64,000 bases of DNA from DAIDHZ01 sp035480255 (GCA_964630875.1 CAZVXF010000006.1:3064-67063), one strand, 5' to 3'. Numbered from the stretch's first letter, positions 9,537 to 19,178 are shown. The notes: generated by a model from the letters alone, not told the origin. A program made the numbers and translations.

Positions 9537-9892
9537 TTATTTACTCCAATAAAGCTTATCATTATCTTAACATAAAATTTATTTAGTGGCAAAAACGGTT
9601 AGTTAAGAACTGTATTAAGTTAATGGTTGTCAATGACTTAAGATGTAATTGTTTTCGCAACTAACTGATTACAAGTAAGATAGAGAGTTGGGATGCTTTT
9701 CTGCCTCGAGTATACAACAAAAAAATGATTGAGCCCCCTTCTGGTTAGTGGGAACAAATTTGAGGTTCTCGAAAAGACTTGCATACTTTCATTTTGAACG
9801 ATCCACAAAGAGAAATCTCGAGAATTTTTAATATTCAGAAACACTCAAGTTTGTTAATCTTCTTCGCAAAAATAAAAACAGAGAGGAGCATA
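9537..9892. other. Divergent intergenic spacer, 356 bases
   Basis: AT-rich spacer between two divergent hypothetical genes; it should hold both promoters. An in-frame upstream ATG at 9779 exists, but its extension lacks a ribosome binding site. No RNA gene, repeat or strong hairpin was seen. Confidence 0.5.
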
Positions 9893-10819
9893 ATGAGCAT
9901 CACGCCTGCAAATAATAAGAATATTGTTACGATGACTAGAAATCCTGCTGCAGTAGGTGCGGCTGCTGGTTTTCTTTCGACTGTTACTGCAGAAATAACT
10001 CGTGGTAGTAAAGAAGATTTCACTTCCACGTGGGTGAGGCGTACTCTTCCTACTGTGACGGGGTTTGCATCTGGCAAACTATTAGAGAATACTTTACCTG
10101 ATAATCCAGGGAATTCTATCATTGCGGCTTTAGTCGCGGCTGTTTTTTCTGTCGCATGCCAGAAATACTTTCGAACAAGTGGTTTAGACCCAAAGCTTTC
10201 AATGGGTCAACTTCTAGAAAAATACGGAACCCTAGATGAAATCTATCGTCAGGAAGGAAACACACATTCATTTTTATTATCTCTAAATAACAAACTTCTC
10301 GAATGGTTCCCGGAAAATACCTCTTTTTCTGCCATTATGGAAAAAATTCCATTTTGTCATACATACGTTAGCATTTGTCAAGACTATAGTGAATCTGAAT
10401 TGGGACGAGGATCTCAAAAGCTTTCTTCGCAAGCATTTGTAGCAAGGTTGCTTGAAGCCTTTGTGAATGAACTGGCAGCAGATCCGAAAGTGTTTTTGCA
10501 GAAGCTTTATAGAAATGAAGCAAAGTGGAAATTCTTTTCAGAAGAGACACACCCTGTACTTTGGCTCGGCATCCCACAAGAAGGACAGCATACACAACCC
10601 ACTGTAGATCATCTGAAAGATATCGCAAAAATTCTTTCCGAAGTAGAAAATTCTGAAGAGGAAAAGGCACGACTCATAAAGGCGGTTGAGAAGATAAAAA
10701 TGGGTCTTTCTTCGAATGAATGTATATTCGTTAGAAATGGGAAATTAGAATCATGGAAAGAATTTAGGGTTTCCATACTCGCTAAATTAGATGATACGCT
10801 TGTTAGATTGCGACAATGA
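9893..10819 (+). CDS. Hypothetical protein with two hydrophobic segments, candidate inclusion-membrane type
   Basis: 308 residues from the ATG at 9893, chosen because GAGAGGAG lies just upstream. Two hydrophobic stretches near the N-terminus (NPAAVGAAAGFLSTV and NSIIAALVAAVFSV, about 45 residues apart) are followed by a 240-residue helical domain. Paired hydrophobic segments with a cytoplasmic tail are reminiscent of chlamydial Inc proteins, but spacing is looser than in a classical bilobed Inc. A segment LSMGQLLEKYGT resembles LPLADILNKHGW in the protein at 52296-53477. Function unknown. Confidence 0.7.
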   Translation: MSITPANNKNIVTMTRNPAAVGAAAGFLSTVTAEITRGSKEDFTSTWVRRTLPTVTGFASGKLLENTLPDNPGNSIIAALVAAVFSVACQKYFRTSGLDPKLSMGQLLEKYGTLDEIYRQEGNTHSFLLSLNNKLLEWFPENTSFSAIMEKIPFCHTYVSICQDYSESELGRGSQKLSSQAFVARLLEAFVNELAADPKVFLQKLYRNEAKWKFFSEETHPVLWLGIPQEGQHTQPTVDHLKDIAKILSEVENSEEEKARLIKAVEKIKMGLSSNECIFVRNGKLESWKEFRVSILAKLDDTLVRLRQ

Positions 10820-11124
10820 ACAAGCAATAAAGGTTTTTTTTTAAGTAGTCGATCTTGAGGGATCAGTTTTTAAAATAAGCTCTTTTCCAAAGATTGGTAT
10901 GAAGTAGTCCGCCATTCGCTGATTGGTTACATTGATCCTCGATGATTGATAATCAATGAGATATAGTTTCACTTCAGCGAATTTCTTCCTTCAAAAGCTT
11001 TTTCCTTATTTTTTGTTGTGCATTAAGGTTTTCTGCAAATAAGACTTTTCCGTGAGAGAGCATAAATTGCTTGTTTTTTTCTTTTGAGGCTTGTATCCTG
11101 TATAGATATTTTAAGGAACTAGCT
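10820..11124. other. Intergenic stretch, 305 bases
   Basis: Non-coding spacer ahead of the L31-prfA operon. It should carry that operon's promoter. A run of T follows shortly after the upstream stop but I see no convincing stem before it. No RNA gene or repeat recognised. Confidence 0.5.
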
Positions 11125-11442
11125 ATGAAAAAAAATACTCATCCTAAGTATCAAGAAGTGCTTTTTGTCGACTCATCTACAGGGACTAAGTTTCTGATTG
11201 GCAGTACGCTACAGTCAAAAGAGACAGAGAAGTTTGAGGGGAAGGAATATCCGGTATCTAGAGTGCCAATTTCTTCTGCATCACACCCATATTTCACAAA
11301 GGCAAGCTCGCTTGTAGATACAGAAGGTCGTGTAGACAAGTTCACAAAGAAATTTGCGCGTAAGATGTCTGAAGTGAAAATGTCTCAAGATAAGCAAGAA
11401 GAAGCGAATAAAGAAAAAGCTAAGCAGAAGAAAAAGAAGTGA
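11125..11442 (+). CDS. rpmE: 50S ribosomal protein L31 (type B, zinc-free)
   Basis: 105 residues starting MKKNTHPKYQEVLFVDSSTG. The L31 features TGTKFLIGSTL and VSSASHPYFT-like (ISSASHPYFTKASSLVDTEGR) are present, while the zinc-binding cysteines of type A L31 are absent. A Lys-rich C-terminal extension follows. The internal ATG at 11125, with AAGGA upstream, is preferred over the longer frame. It overlaps prfA by 4 bases and opens the same order as in Chlamydia. Confidence 0.92.
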   Translation: MKKNTHPKYQEVLFVDSSTGTKFLIGSTLQSKETEKFEGKEYPVSRVPISSASHPYFTKASSLVDTEGRVDKFTKKFARKMSEVKMSQDKQEEANKEKAKQKKKK

Positions 11443-12503
11443 TTGAAAAAGTACAGCGGCTTCTGACCCGGCTTCACCAGGTCGAAGCTGAGCTGGGCTT
11501 AAGTCATACATTATCCGATCAAAAACGGTATAAGCTTCTCTCTCAAGAGCATTCACAGCTCTCTGAGTTAAGAGAGCTATGGGATCTTTTTACTTCGTCT
11601 CAAAAACAACTCGAAGAGAATAAAGAGCTTCTCAGTATTGAGCAAGATCCTGAGATGATCTCCCTTTTGAAGGAAGACATTACTCGTCTAGAAGAAGCTG
11701 TAGTTGCAATCAATAAGCAGATTGAAAACCTTCTTGTTCCTCCCGATCCAAACGACAGTCGTAATATTATTTTAGAAATCCGAGCCGGTACTGGTGGGGA
11801 TGAGGCGGCGCTTTTTGTTTCGGACTGCGCGCGGATGTACCATAATTATGCGGATAGCAAAAAATGGCGGTTAGAGGTTATTTCATCAGCGCCTTCGGAT
11901 TTGGGTGGTTATAAAGAATATATCGTTTCATTGTCGGGGCCGAATGTATACCGTTTGATGCGGTATGAAGCTGGAACTCATCGCGTGCAGCGCGTTCCAG
12001 AGACTGAGACGCAAGGAAGGGTCCATACTTCTGCTGTGACAGTCGCTGTTCTCTTAGAGCCGAATGAAGATGAAGAGATAAAAATCGAAGAGAAAGATCT
12101 GCGTATTGATACGTATCGAGCATCTGGTGCTGGAGGTCAGCACGTAAACAGAACAGATTCTGCAGTGCGCATTACGCACATTCCGACAGGAACTGTAGTT
12201 GCGTGTCAAGAAGAGCGGAGCCAACATAAGAATAAAGATAAGGCGATGCGTCTCCTGGCTGCGCGTATTGGGGAGGAATTGAAGAATAAAGCCCATTCAG
12301 AAATGTCAGCAACACGCTTGAGTCAAGTGGGTAGTGGCGATCGTTCTGAGCGGATCCGTACATATAATTTCCCGCAAAACAGAGTGACCGATCACCGCAT
12401 CAATCTTACTTTGTATAAACTAGACAAAGTAATGGAAGGGGACTTGGATGATCTTACGATTCCTTTGGTGAACTTCTATCACCAAGAAAAAGTTTCGTCA
12501 TGA
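11439..12503 (+). CDS. prfA: Peptide chain release factor 1
   Basis: RF1 recognises UAA and UAG and triggers peptide release. The 354-residue product has the catalytic GGQ loop (SGAGGQHVNRTDSAVR) and the domain 2 region EIRAGTGGDEAALF. The codon-recognition region contains VPETETQGRVHTS, near the expected tripeptide site. It starts with GTG overlapping the L31 stop and overlaps prmC by 4 bases. Confidence 0.97.
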   Translation: MIEKVQRLLTRLHQVEAELGLSHTLSDQKRYKLLSQEHSQLSELRELWDLFTSSQKQLEENKELLSIEQDPEMISLLKEDITRLEEAVVAINKQIENLLVPPDPNDSRNIILEIRAGTGGDEAALFVSDCARMYHNYADSKKWRLEVISSAPSDLGGYKEYIVSLSGPNVYRLMRYEAGTHRVQRVPETETQGRVHTSAVTVAVLLEPNEDEEIKIEEKDLRIDTYRASGAGGQHVNRTDSAVRITHIPTGTVVACQEERSQHKNKDKAMRLLAARIGEELKNKAHSEMSATRLSQVGSGDRSERIRTYNFPQNRVTDHRINLTLYKLDKVMEGDLDDLTIPLVNFYHQEKVSS

Positions 12504-13330
12504 AGTCAGTCGCAGAAATTCTTCCATTATCGACTCAGTATCTGCAGGAAAGAAATATTCCGAATGCAAGACGTCTTGTGGAAGAATTGCTTGGGCATCT
12601 TTTCAAATGCAAGCGCATCCAAGTTTATATGCAGTTCGATCGACCGATTGTAGAAGCAGAGTTAGTCACTTTAAGAGATTGGTTAAGACGACTAGCAAAG
12701 CACGAGCCTCTTGAATACATCATCGGCGAAGTGGAATTTTTTGGAGGAGTCTTTCATACGGATTCGCGCGCCCTTATCCCTAGACCTGAAACAGAGCTTT
12801 TAGTAGAGATGATTGCCAAAAGCATGAAGGATCAAGAGAGCTTATGGGATATTTGTACGGGGACTGGTTGCATAGGGATTTCTTTAAAAAGAAAATTTCC
12901 GAATCTCTTCGTTTCGCTCTCTGATTTGTCGATGGATGCTTTGAGCCTGGCTAAAGAAAATGCTTTAGGTCTTCACGTTGAGTTCTGTTATGGGGATCTT
13001 TTTGCTCCTTTTGAGGGTAGAAAAGCCGATATGATCGTTTGCAATCCCCCTTATGTGACTGCAAAAGAATTTTTGACATTAGATGCGTCGGTTCGAGATT
13101 ATGAGCCTACAATGGCTTTAGTGGGAGGTGAGTCTGGTTTGGAATTCTATGAACGGCTCGCTCAAGAAGCGCCCTCCTATTTAAATCCGAAGGGTCAGCT
13201 GATTTTGGAGATTGGAGCGTCGCAAGGTAAGAAAATTTTCGAAATTTTTTCAAAGCCCGTTTGGTCACGCAAGGAGCTGGTTCAAGATTTAGCTTCGAAA
13301 GATCGATTCTTTTTCCTTGAAATACAATAA
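12500..13330 (+). CDS. prmC: Release factor glutamine methyltransferase
   Basis: PrmC methylates the Gln of the GGQ motif of RF1 and RF2. The 276-residue protein has an N-terminal helical domain, the SAM-binding segment DICTGTGCIGISL and the catalytic NPPY motif (VCNPPYV), plus the family marker LIPRPETELLVE. It directly follows its substrate gene prfA with an ATGA overlap. Confidence 0.96.
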   Translation: MKSVAEILPLSTQYLQERNIPNARRLVEELLGHLFKCKRIQVYMQFDRPIVEAELVTLRDWLRRLAKHEPLEYIIGEVEFFGGVFHTDSRALIPRPETELLVEMIAKSMKDQESLWDICTGTGCIGISLKRKFPNLFVSLSDLSMDALSLAKENALGLHVEFCYGDLFAPFEGRKADMIVCNPPYVTAKEFLTLDASVRDYEPTMALVGGESGLEFYERLAQEAPSYLNPKGQLILEIGASQGKKIFEIFSKPVWSRKELVQDLASKDRFFFLEIQ

Positions 13331-13355
13331 CTTTTTCCAGTATAATATTGGCTTT

Positions 13356-14723
13356 ATGTTTGGATCCTTAACAGAAAAGCTACACAACCTATTTTCTAGC
13401 CTATCCGGCAAGAAGGTCCTTTCCGAGGAAAACGTCTCGGATGCGGTCCGAGATATTCGCTTGGCTCTTCTCGATGCCGATGTGAACTTTGCTGTCGTGA
13501 GTCATTTCATTAAAAAAGTGAAAGAAAAAGCGTTAGGTGAAGCTGTTTTGAAGTCGGTTTCTCCAGGTCAACAATTCACAAAAATTGTTCATGATGAATT
13601 AATTGCTTTGATGGGAACAGATGAAGTTCCTCTCGATCTCAATGGAAAGCTTTCTGTAGTGATGTTGTGCGGTTTACAAGGGTCTGGAAAGACAACAACA
13701 TGCGCAAAGCTTGCTCACTACATCCAAACAACTGCTAAGAATAAAAAAATCCTCCTTGCGGCTTGCGACCTGCAAAGGCCTGCTGCGATTGAGCAATTAA
13801 AAACTCTAGGATCTTCAATCAATGTCCCTGTGTTTTTCATTGAAGGTGAAAAAAAACCGACAGTCATTGCAAAAAAAGCATTCCAAAAAGCAAGCGATGA
13901 AGGATTCGATGTTTTGATTGTCGATACAGCGGGGCGTCTTCATATCGATGAAGATTTGATGAAAGAGCTTGAGGAAATTCGTTCCATCGTGAATCCTCGT
14001 GAAGTGCTCTTTGTTGCGAATGCAACAACTGGACAGGATGCAGTTAAAACGGCGAGTGAATTTGATCAACGCGTTGCAATCACCGGAACAATCTTAACTA
14101 TGCTCGACGGTAATGCAAGAGCGGGTAGCGCGATATCGATTCGAGAAATTACCCAAAAACCTCTCAAATTTGAGGGGATTGGTGAAAAAATTACAGATCT
14201 CCAGCTCTTCAACCCTCGCTCAATGGCCGATCGAATTCTCGGTATGGGTGATGTGATTAACTTGGTGAAGAAAGCGGAAGCTCATTTTGATCAAGAGACG
14301 AGCATCAAAATGGAAAAGAAGCTTCGCACAGCGACGTTCACATACAACGACTATCTTTCTCAGATGGGGATGGTGAAGAAGATGGGATCGATGAAAAGCT
14401 TATTAAAGATGATCCCAGGCCTGAGCTCAATGGGTGATTTTGACCTTTCTGATTCGCAATTTAAGCAAATGGAAGCCATGATTCTTTCCATGACACCAAA
14501 AGAAAGAGAAGAGAGAGACGAATTGACTCATTTGCGGCGCAAAAGAGTCGCGAAAGGAAGTGGTGTCCCTCTTGAGGAAGTCAACCGGATGGTGAAAGGT
14601 TTCCAGAGAGTGAAACAATTATTTAAAAGTATGCCGGATATGAAAAGCAAAATGAAGGGCTTTTCAGGTATGCCGGATTTAAACGCATTAAAAAATCAAC
14701 TGAAAGGTAATCAATGGCGTTAG
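13356..14723 (+). CDS. ffh: Signal recognition particle GTPase Ffh
   Basis: Ffh binds 4.5S RNA and signal sequences and targets nascent membrane proteins. The 455-residue product shows the N domain, the G domain (P-loop GLQGSGKTTTCAK, VDTAGRLHIDEDL, TMLDGNARAG) and the methionine-rich M domain (about 300-455). The start MFGSLTEKLHNLF at 13356 is the typical N-terminus; the longer frame adds 13 unlikely residues. It overlaps rpsP by 10 bases. Confidence 0.97.
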   Translation: MFGSLTEKLHNLFSSLSGKKVLSEENVSDAVRDIRLALLDADVNFAVVSHFIKKVKEKALGEAVLKSVSPGQQFTKIVHDELIALMGTDEVPLDLNGKLSVVMLCGLQGSGKTTTCAKLAHYIQTTAKNKKILLAACDLQRPAAIEQLKTLGSSINVPVFFIEGEKKPTVIAKKAFQKASDEGFDVLIVDTAGRLHIDEDLMKELEEIRSIVNPREVLFVANATTGQDAVKTASEFDQRVAITGTILTMLDGNARAGSAISIREITQKPLKFEGIGEKITDLQLFNPRSMADRILGMGDVINLVKKAEAHFDQETSIKMEKKLRTATFTYNDYLSQMGMVKKMGSMKSLLKMIPGLSSMGDFDLSDSQFKQMEAMILSMTPKEREERDELTHLRRKRVAKGSGVPLEEVNRMVKGFQRVKQLFKSMPDMKSKMKGFSGMPDLNALKNQLKGNQWR

Positions 14724-15034
14724 TTATACGCATGAGACAACAAGGGGCAGCAAGCCGTCAACGTTTCCGTATCGTTTTAACCGATTCTCGTCATCCAAGA
14801 GATGGGAAATATATGGAAAAATTAGGTTGGTACAACCCGTTTGCACCAAATGAAAAAGGATATTTTCTTGATATTCCACGGATCCAATACTGGTTAGGTG
14901 TTGGCGCTCAAATTAGCCCACGTGTGAAGACTTTGGTTGGGAAAATGGCTCCTGAAGTTGTCAATGAAATGACACAGAAGAAAGTCGCTAAAGTCGCAAA
15001 ACGAAGAGAGAAGCGAAAAGCCGCTGCTGAGTAA
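14714..15034 (+). CDS. rpsP: 30S ribosomal protein S16
   Basis: 106 residues starting MALVIRMRQQG with the S16 features RQRFRIVLTDSRHPRDG and EKLGWYNPF. A basic Lys/Arg/Ala tail extends the core. It overlaps ffh upstream and its stop overlaps the trmD start by one base. Confidence 0.97.
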   Translation: MALVIRMRQQGAASRQRFRIVLTDSRHPRDGKYMEKLGWYNPFAPNEKGYFLDIPRIQYWLGVGAQISPRVKTLVGKMAPEVVNEMTQKKVAKVAKRREKRKAAAE

Positions 15035-15714
15035 TGGAAATCGAAATTCTCTCGCTCTTTCCATCCTATTTTCAAGGACCCTTTGATGTAAGCATGATCG
15101 GGAGAGCAAGGGAAAAGGGATTGGTTACAATCCGACAAATCGATATCCGCGATTTTGCTGAGAATCGAAGGAAGGTGGATGACCGACCTTATGGAGGGGG
15201 GCCAGGAATGGTTCTCTGTCCGGATCCTGTCGCTCATGCGATTCGAAGTGTGAAGCGGCGAAACTCGCGCTTGATTTACCTATCTCCTCAAGGGAGTTTG
15301 CTGACGGCAGCGAAGTGTCAGGAATTGGCAAGTGCGGATCATCTGGTCATTCTCTGCGGTCATTATGAAGGCATTGATGAACGGGTCATCGAGAGAGAAG
15401 GGCTGGAAGAGATTAGCATTGGCGACTATGTGTTGACCAGTGGATGTGCGGCAGCAGTTGTATTGGTTGATGCACTTTCCCGATTTGTGCCGGGAGTGAT
15501 TGGCCATCCAGATGCCGTAAAAGAAGATTCTTTCCAAGATGGAATCTTTGATGCGCCTCATTACACGGGGCCAGTTGATTTCGAGGGACTCGAAGTTCCT
15601 CATGTTCTCCGCAATGGAAACCATGCGGAAATCGCCAAATGGCGAAAAGAAAAAGCAAGGATTAAAACAAGCCGGGTTCGTCCCGATTTATTAAATGGAG
15701 TTTGTCGTGAGTAA
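15034..15714 (+). CDS. trmD: tRNA (guanine-37-N1)-methyltransferase
   Basis: TrmD makes m1G37 and prevents frameshifting. The 226-residue SPOUT enzyme carries the knot motifs DDRPYGGGPGMV, LCGHYEGIDERV and ISIGDYVLTSG. It sits between rpsP and rplS in the standard order. Its 3' end overlaps rplS. Confidence 0.97.
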   Translation: MEIEILSLFPSYFQGPFDVSMIGRAREKGLVTIRQIDIRDFAENRRKVDDRPYGGGPGMVLCPDPVAHAIRSVKRRNSRLIYLSPQGSLLTAAKCQELASADHLVILCGHYEGIDERVIEREGLEEISIGDYVLTSGCAAAVVLVDALSRFVPGVIGHPDAVKEDSFQDGIFDAPHYTGPVDFEGLEVPHVLRNGNHAEIAKWRKEKARIKTSRVRPDLLNGVCRE

Positions 15715-16087
15715 AGTACCTGTGATCCAACAATTGGAATCAGAATACCTCAAAAAAGAGATCCCAACTTTTAACATCGGGGATACTGTTTGTGTAAATA
15801 CCAGAATCGTTGAAGGTGAAAAAGAGCGTGTACAAGCGTTCACAGGCACAGTTGTTGCGAAAAAAGGCTACGGCATCTCTGAAACATTCACCGTTTTCCG
15901 CACAGCTTACGGATCAAGCATGGACCGTGTATTCATGCTCCATAGCCCAAGAATTTCAAGTATTGAAGTGGTAAGATCCGGAAAGGTCCGCCGTGCAAAA
16001 CTCTATTACTTAAGAGGACGCACAGGTAAATCTGCAAAGATTAAAGAACTCTACGTTGCAGAAAAAGAAGAACCAGCAACGGTTTAA
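15707..16087 (+). CDS. rplS: 50S ribosomal protein L19
   Basis: L19 lies at the subunit interface. The product has the family core FNIGDTVCVNTRIVEGEKER, FTVFRTAYGSS and KLYYLRGRTGKSAKI. I choose the GTG at 15707 (126 residues) because GGAG lies 6 bases upstream; an in-frame ATG at 15695 would add four residues. The 5' end overlaps trmD by 8 bases. Confidence 0.94.
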   Translation: MSKVPVIQQLESEYLKKEIPTFNIGDTVCVNTRIVEGEKERVQAFTGTVVAKKGYGISETFTVFRTAYGSSMDRVFMLHSPRISSIEVVRSGKVRRAKLYYLRGRTGKSAKIKELYVAEKEEPATV

Positions 16088-16144
16088 GCGCTTTTATTGA
16101 TTCTGAGGAGAACAAACCCAAAGTTCAGGGTGTCAGTATCTTTA

Positions 16145-16309
16145 GAGGGAATTGCAACACTCCATTTGGCTCCAAATTTGGCCTTTTTTCAGTGGATTCA
16201 ATTTTTTGCAAATTGCAGAAGAGCCCAATAGGTTATGTCAATTTGCACAAATTGAACCAATGAAAAAATCATCAAATTTTGCGCACAAAGCGAGTTTTGC
16301 AATTCCCTC
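16145..16309. repeat. MITE-like element with terminal inverted repeats, copy 1
   Basis: About 165 bases bounded by GAGGGAATTGCAACACTC and its near reverse complement GAGTTTTGCAATTCCCTC. TTTA lies immediately outside both ends, possibly a 4-bp target duplication. A second, highly similar full copy is at 44726-44891, and the ends alone form a palindrome at 38276-38317. It fills most of the spacer between rplS and the ankyrin gene. It encodes no plausible protein. Confidence 0.85.
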
Positions 16310-16364
16310 TTTAGACAAACGAATTCCTGTTCAAAGGCGCATTTACGAATGCGCCTTTTCTGTA

Positions 16365-16790
16365 TTACTTCTTAGTAGAAAGAGCTCCGTAAGATTTTAA
16401 CAATTCAATCAGCTTTTTGTTTCTTTGTGCTACTGCGATATCTAGAGGCGTATTTCCCTTTCGATCGGTTAGATTTGGATCTGCCCCATGTTCTAGCAAT
16501 TTCAGGCAACGGATATAGTGAGAGCCATTCTCATCATTTCTGACGCTGCCATGTAATATTGTCTCTCCGTCGTGGTTTTTTTTATTAATGATAGAGTTTC
16601 CATCTGGCATTGTGAGCACTGCGAGAATGAAGTTAGCTGCTTTGTGATCGTAAATCCTTCTTTGATGAGACGAATAAGAATCATATCGTGAATTCCATAT
16701 TTTAAATATGCGATCAGTGATGCTCGAGAAAATCTGGATTCTGGATTCTCGGATTGTTTGACGTACTATTTTTAAGCTAACTGCGAACAT
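16365..16790 (-). CDS. Small ankyrin-repeat protein
   Basis: 141 residues. About residues 72-138 form ankyrin repeats: GETILHGSVRNDENGSHYIR, LLEHGADPNLTDRKGNTPLD and KKLIELLKSYGA. The first 50 residues are basic and contain no ankyrin signature. Its ATG lies inside the end of rnhB (19-base overlap), suggesting co-transcription. Ankyrin proteins in intracellular bacteria are often secreted, but no secretion signal can be proved here. Confidence 0.8.
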   Translation of the reverse strand: MFAVSLKIVRQTIRESRIQIFSSITDRIFKIWNSRYDSYSSHQRRIYDHKAANFILAVLTMPDGNSIINKKNHDGETILHGSVRNDENGSHYIRCLKLLEHGADPNLTDRKGNTPLDIAVAQRNKKLIELLKSYGALSTKK

Positions 16791-17422
16791 AACTCACTTT
16801 TTGAAAATGGATAGAATGACATGCGATGTTCAGGACATGGTCCCCATTTCTCGATTGCTTGAAGATGTTGATCGGTGCAATAACCTTTATGCTTTGCAAA
16901 GCCATAATGAGGCCATTTTTGATCAAGCTCGCACATATGTCGATCACGCAATACTTTTGCAATGATAGAGGCTGCTGCAATTGATATTGAAAGACAATCT
17001 CCGTCAACCAGGGTTTTCGAGGGTATTTCAAGTTCGGGTGCTTTATTCCCATCAATTAAGAGGAAATCTGGAACCTTAGAAAGCGCAAGTACCGCTCTTT
17101 GCATGGCAAGCATTGTCGCATGAAAGATATTGATTGCATCGATCTCATTTCTTGTTGCAATCCCAAGTCCGAAAAATACTCCTTCTGTATTCATGAGCTT
17201 TTTAAAGAGCGATTCTCTTTTTTCAGGCGAAAGTTGTTTGCTATCGTTCAATCCTCTGAAAATAACGCCGCTTGGCAAAATGCATGCCGCCGCAAAAACA
17301 GGTCCAGCTAAAGGACCACGACCTGCTTCATCCACTCCTGCAATAGAATGATATCCATTTTCAGTTAACTGTGTTTCATGAACAGACATTTTAGCGATTC
17401 GACTTCGCGGTTTTTTGAGCAT
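16772..17422 (-). CDS. rnhB: Ribonuclease HII
   Basis: RNase HII nicks RNA in RNA-DNA hybrids and removes misincorporated ribonucleotides. The type 2 active site is visible: AGVDEAGRGPLAGPV, SIAAASIIAKVLRD and HKGYCT. From the ATG at 17422 the protein has 216 residues, close to the chlamydial length. A TTG at 17461 and an ATG at 17389 are alternatives; none has a strong Shine-Dalgarno. It occupies the position downstream of rplS seen in Chlamydia, but inverted relative to rplS. Confidence 0.94.
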   Translation of the reverse strand: MLKKPRSRIAKMSVHETQLTENGYHSIAGVDEAGRGPLAGPVFAAACILPSGVIFRGLNDSKQLSPEKRESLFKKLMNTEGVFFGLGIATRNEIDAINIFHATMLAMQRAVLALSKVPDFLLIDGNKAPELEIPSKTLVDGDCLSISIAAASIIAKVLRDRHMCELDQKWPHYGFAKHKGYCTDQHLQAIEKWGPCPEHRMSFYPFSKSELCSQLA

Positions 17423-17544
17423 AAGCTTTGGAATATTACTTTTTTTGAGAAATGAAAGCAATGTTCATTTGCTTCTTCGTTTTCCTCTACGATTTTAATC
17501 TCAATTAAGCCAATATATAGTGCGAACAAACTACGAATCATCAC

Positions 17545-18456
17545 ATGTTGAGATGCAATCGAATTACATATTCGCCTTTTCAGAATTTGTCTGAATTACG
17601 ACAAAAAATTGTATCGACAGTTGCTTTATGCAAGATGATAAGAATTGGCGACAAAACTTGTTTGCCTCAAAGAGTGTGTAATCAATCGCCCCTTTCTACG
17701 GCAAAGACACTTGCAGGGATCGCTCTTTGTGCTATTTTGAGTACGAGTTGCAAAACGAAATTATGTTATTTGCGGTCTTTTTACAAAATATCGCCAGAAG
17801 AGGAGCTGATCCTTCAAAAACAAAAGGAAAAAATCGCTTACTGTTTCCTAGATACTTTTTCGGTTCCTAAAAATGCATCAGAGAGCGTGCGAGAAAATTT
17901 GGCTTCGTTGATTGTCGCGACATTTCATAGAATAATGGAATGCAACAATCACTGGTCGCGTCAATTGTTTACAGATAAAGAAATGTTGGAAAGTTGTTGT
18001 CGTTTACTTGTTGCTTGCAATTTCTCGGAAAACTCACTGTTTCTGAAATCATTATTAGACTCACTATCAATATGGAATATTGAAGCAGGGTCTGTTGCGT
18101 ATAACAAGGCACTGAAGGAAAGTCAAAATCTTGAAGAAGATGATGAGGAAGAGGATCAAATGCCTGATTGTAAATCTTTCAAAATGATTCATCAAGCAAC
18201 TCCCGATTCGTTGCAACCTCTATCTTTAGAAGAAAGAGAGTTGCTTGCTAAAGAGGCTGTTTCTCTGGCTCTTTTCTTATTAAAACATCCAACAAAAGAT
18301 CCCTCTCCTGTATTGCTCACATTTTGTGGGTCAAATGGAGTTTTGCGAAAATGCAATCTTCCTGGTGACTCAGAGTGTTTAAAAGAATTGCTCGCAGAAT
18401 TAGATCAAATCACAGGCGGAAAAGCTTCCCTACTTTTTCAAAATTGCAAAAGCTGA
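17545..18456 (+). CDS. Hypothetical protein with basic N-terminus and one hydrophobic segment
   Basis: 303 residues, no recognised domain. It begins with a basic Ser/Arg-containing leader (MLRCNRITYSPFQNL), followed by a hydrophobic stretch near 52-68 (TLAGIALCAILSTSC), a helical middle with several cysteines, an acidic patch near 195-202 (EEDDEEED) and a C-terminal helical part. The leader plus membrane segment resembles other accessory proteins in this window (47675-49516 and 58633-59889). Function unknown. Confidence 0.65.
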   Translation: MLRCNRITYSPFQNLSELRQKIVSTVALCKMIRIGDKTCLPQRVCNQSPLSTAKTLAGIALCAILSTSCKTKLCYLRSFYKISPEEELILQKQKEKIAYCFLDTFSVPKNASESVRENLASLIVATFHRIMECNNHWSRQLFTDKEMLESCCRLLVACNFSENSLFLKSLLDSLSIWNIEAGSVAYNKALKESQNLEEDDEEEDQMPDCKSFKMIHQATPDSLQPLSLEERELLAKEAVSLALFLLKHPTKDPSPVLLTFCGSNGVLRKCNLPGDSECLKELLAELDQITGGKASLLFQNCKS

Positions 18457-18464
18457 TTTCGATC

Positions 18465-19055
18465 CTATTTTGCAAGGATCCAAAGGAGGCCAAAGGCTGC
18501 AGCAATTTTGGCGCCCACTAAAAGCATGACTTTATGAAAGTGTCTATCAAGGAACTGCTTGACTTTGTCCCCCCAAAGAATCATCGCACCGCCAATCAGA
18601 GAAAATCGAAGGAGTCGAGCGACAAGAAAATAACTGATAAATGGAACGACGCCGAGTTGAAAGACTCCTGCGGATAAAGTTAACACTTTCAGAGGAAAAG
18701 GAAGGAGTGCTCCGAAGAATACAGCCCAGCTTTCATAGTGCTGGAATTGAAGGGAGAACTTATCAAAAGTCGCCTCAGAGATTAAACTAGGTACGATGTA
18801 AGGGCCTACTAGATCCCAAAGGAAATGGCCCATTAAATAGCCAATTAGCCCACTTAATGTAGATGCGAATGCCGTCAGCACCACATAGAGGGGTATTTTT
18901 TTCCGACTCTGAAGACAGAAAAACATGAGTACGGCATCAAGTGGTAAAAACAGAGCGATTTCTAAAAAAAAAAGTAGACTAATCCAAAAAGGGGATTTGG
19001 AAGACTCCGCCTTAGTAATGGCCCAATTATAAACTTTAGTTGTCTGCGCTCTCAC
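18465..19055 (-). CDS. DedA/VTT-family membrane protein (YqaA-like)
   Basis: 196 residues with about five hydrophobic segments. SGLIGYLMGHFLWD and FFGALLPFPLKVLTLSAGVF match the glycine/proline re-entrant motifs of VTT/DedA proteins, which are linked to lipid scrambling and membrane homeostasis. Start is GTG with AAGAGGG upstream. Convergent with the preceding gene, 8 bases apart. Confidence 0.8.
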   Translation of the reverse strand: MRAQTTKVYNWAITKAESSKSPFWISLLFFLEIALFLPLDAVLMFFCLQSRKKIPLYVVLTAFASTLSGLIGYLMGHFLWDLVGPYIVPSLISEATFDKFSLQFQHYESWAVFFGALLPFPLKVLTLSAGVFQLGVVPFISYFLVARLLRFSLIGGAMILWGDKVKQFLDRHFHKVMLLVGAKIAAAFGLLWILAK

Positions 19056-19178
19056 TAAGCCCTCTTGGTGGTATTGTAATACTTCTTGGAATTATACAAA
19101 AAACCTTTGATAAATGATTCAAGATAAAAGTGCAAACCACAGAGCATTTTCTCTGTGGTCTAAAGCAAGCAAGCGAAT

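Noticed and set aside
13340..13346. TATAAT-like promoter just before ffh
   Set aside because: It lies only about 10 bases ahead of the ATG, inside an operon with overlapping genes, so it is unlikely to be a used promoter.
16115..16128. AAAGTTCAGGG-like string also near 24936 and 3017 as a repeat family
   Set aside because: Shared core is only about nine bases and the flanks do not align.
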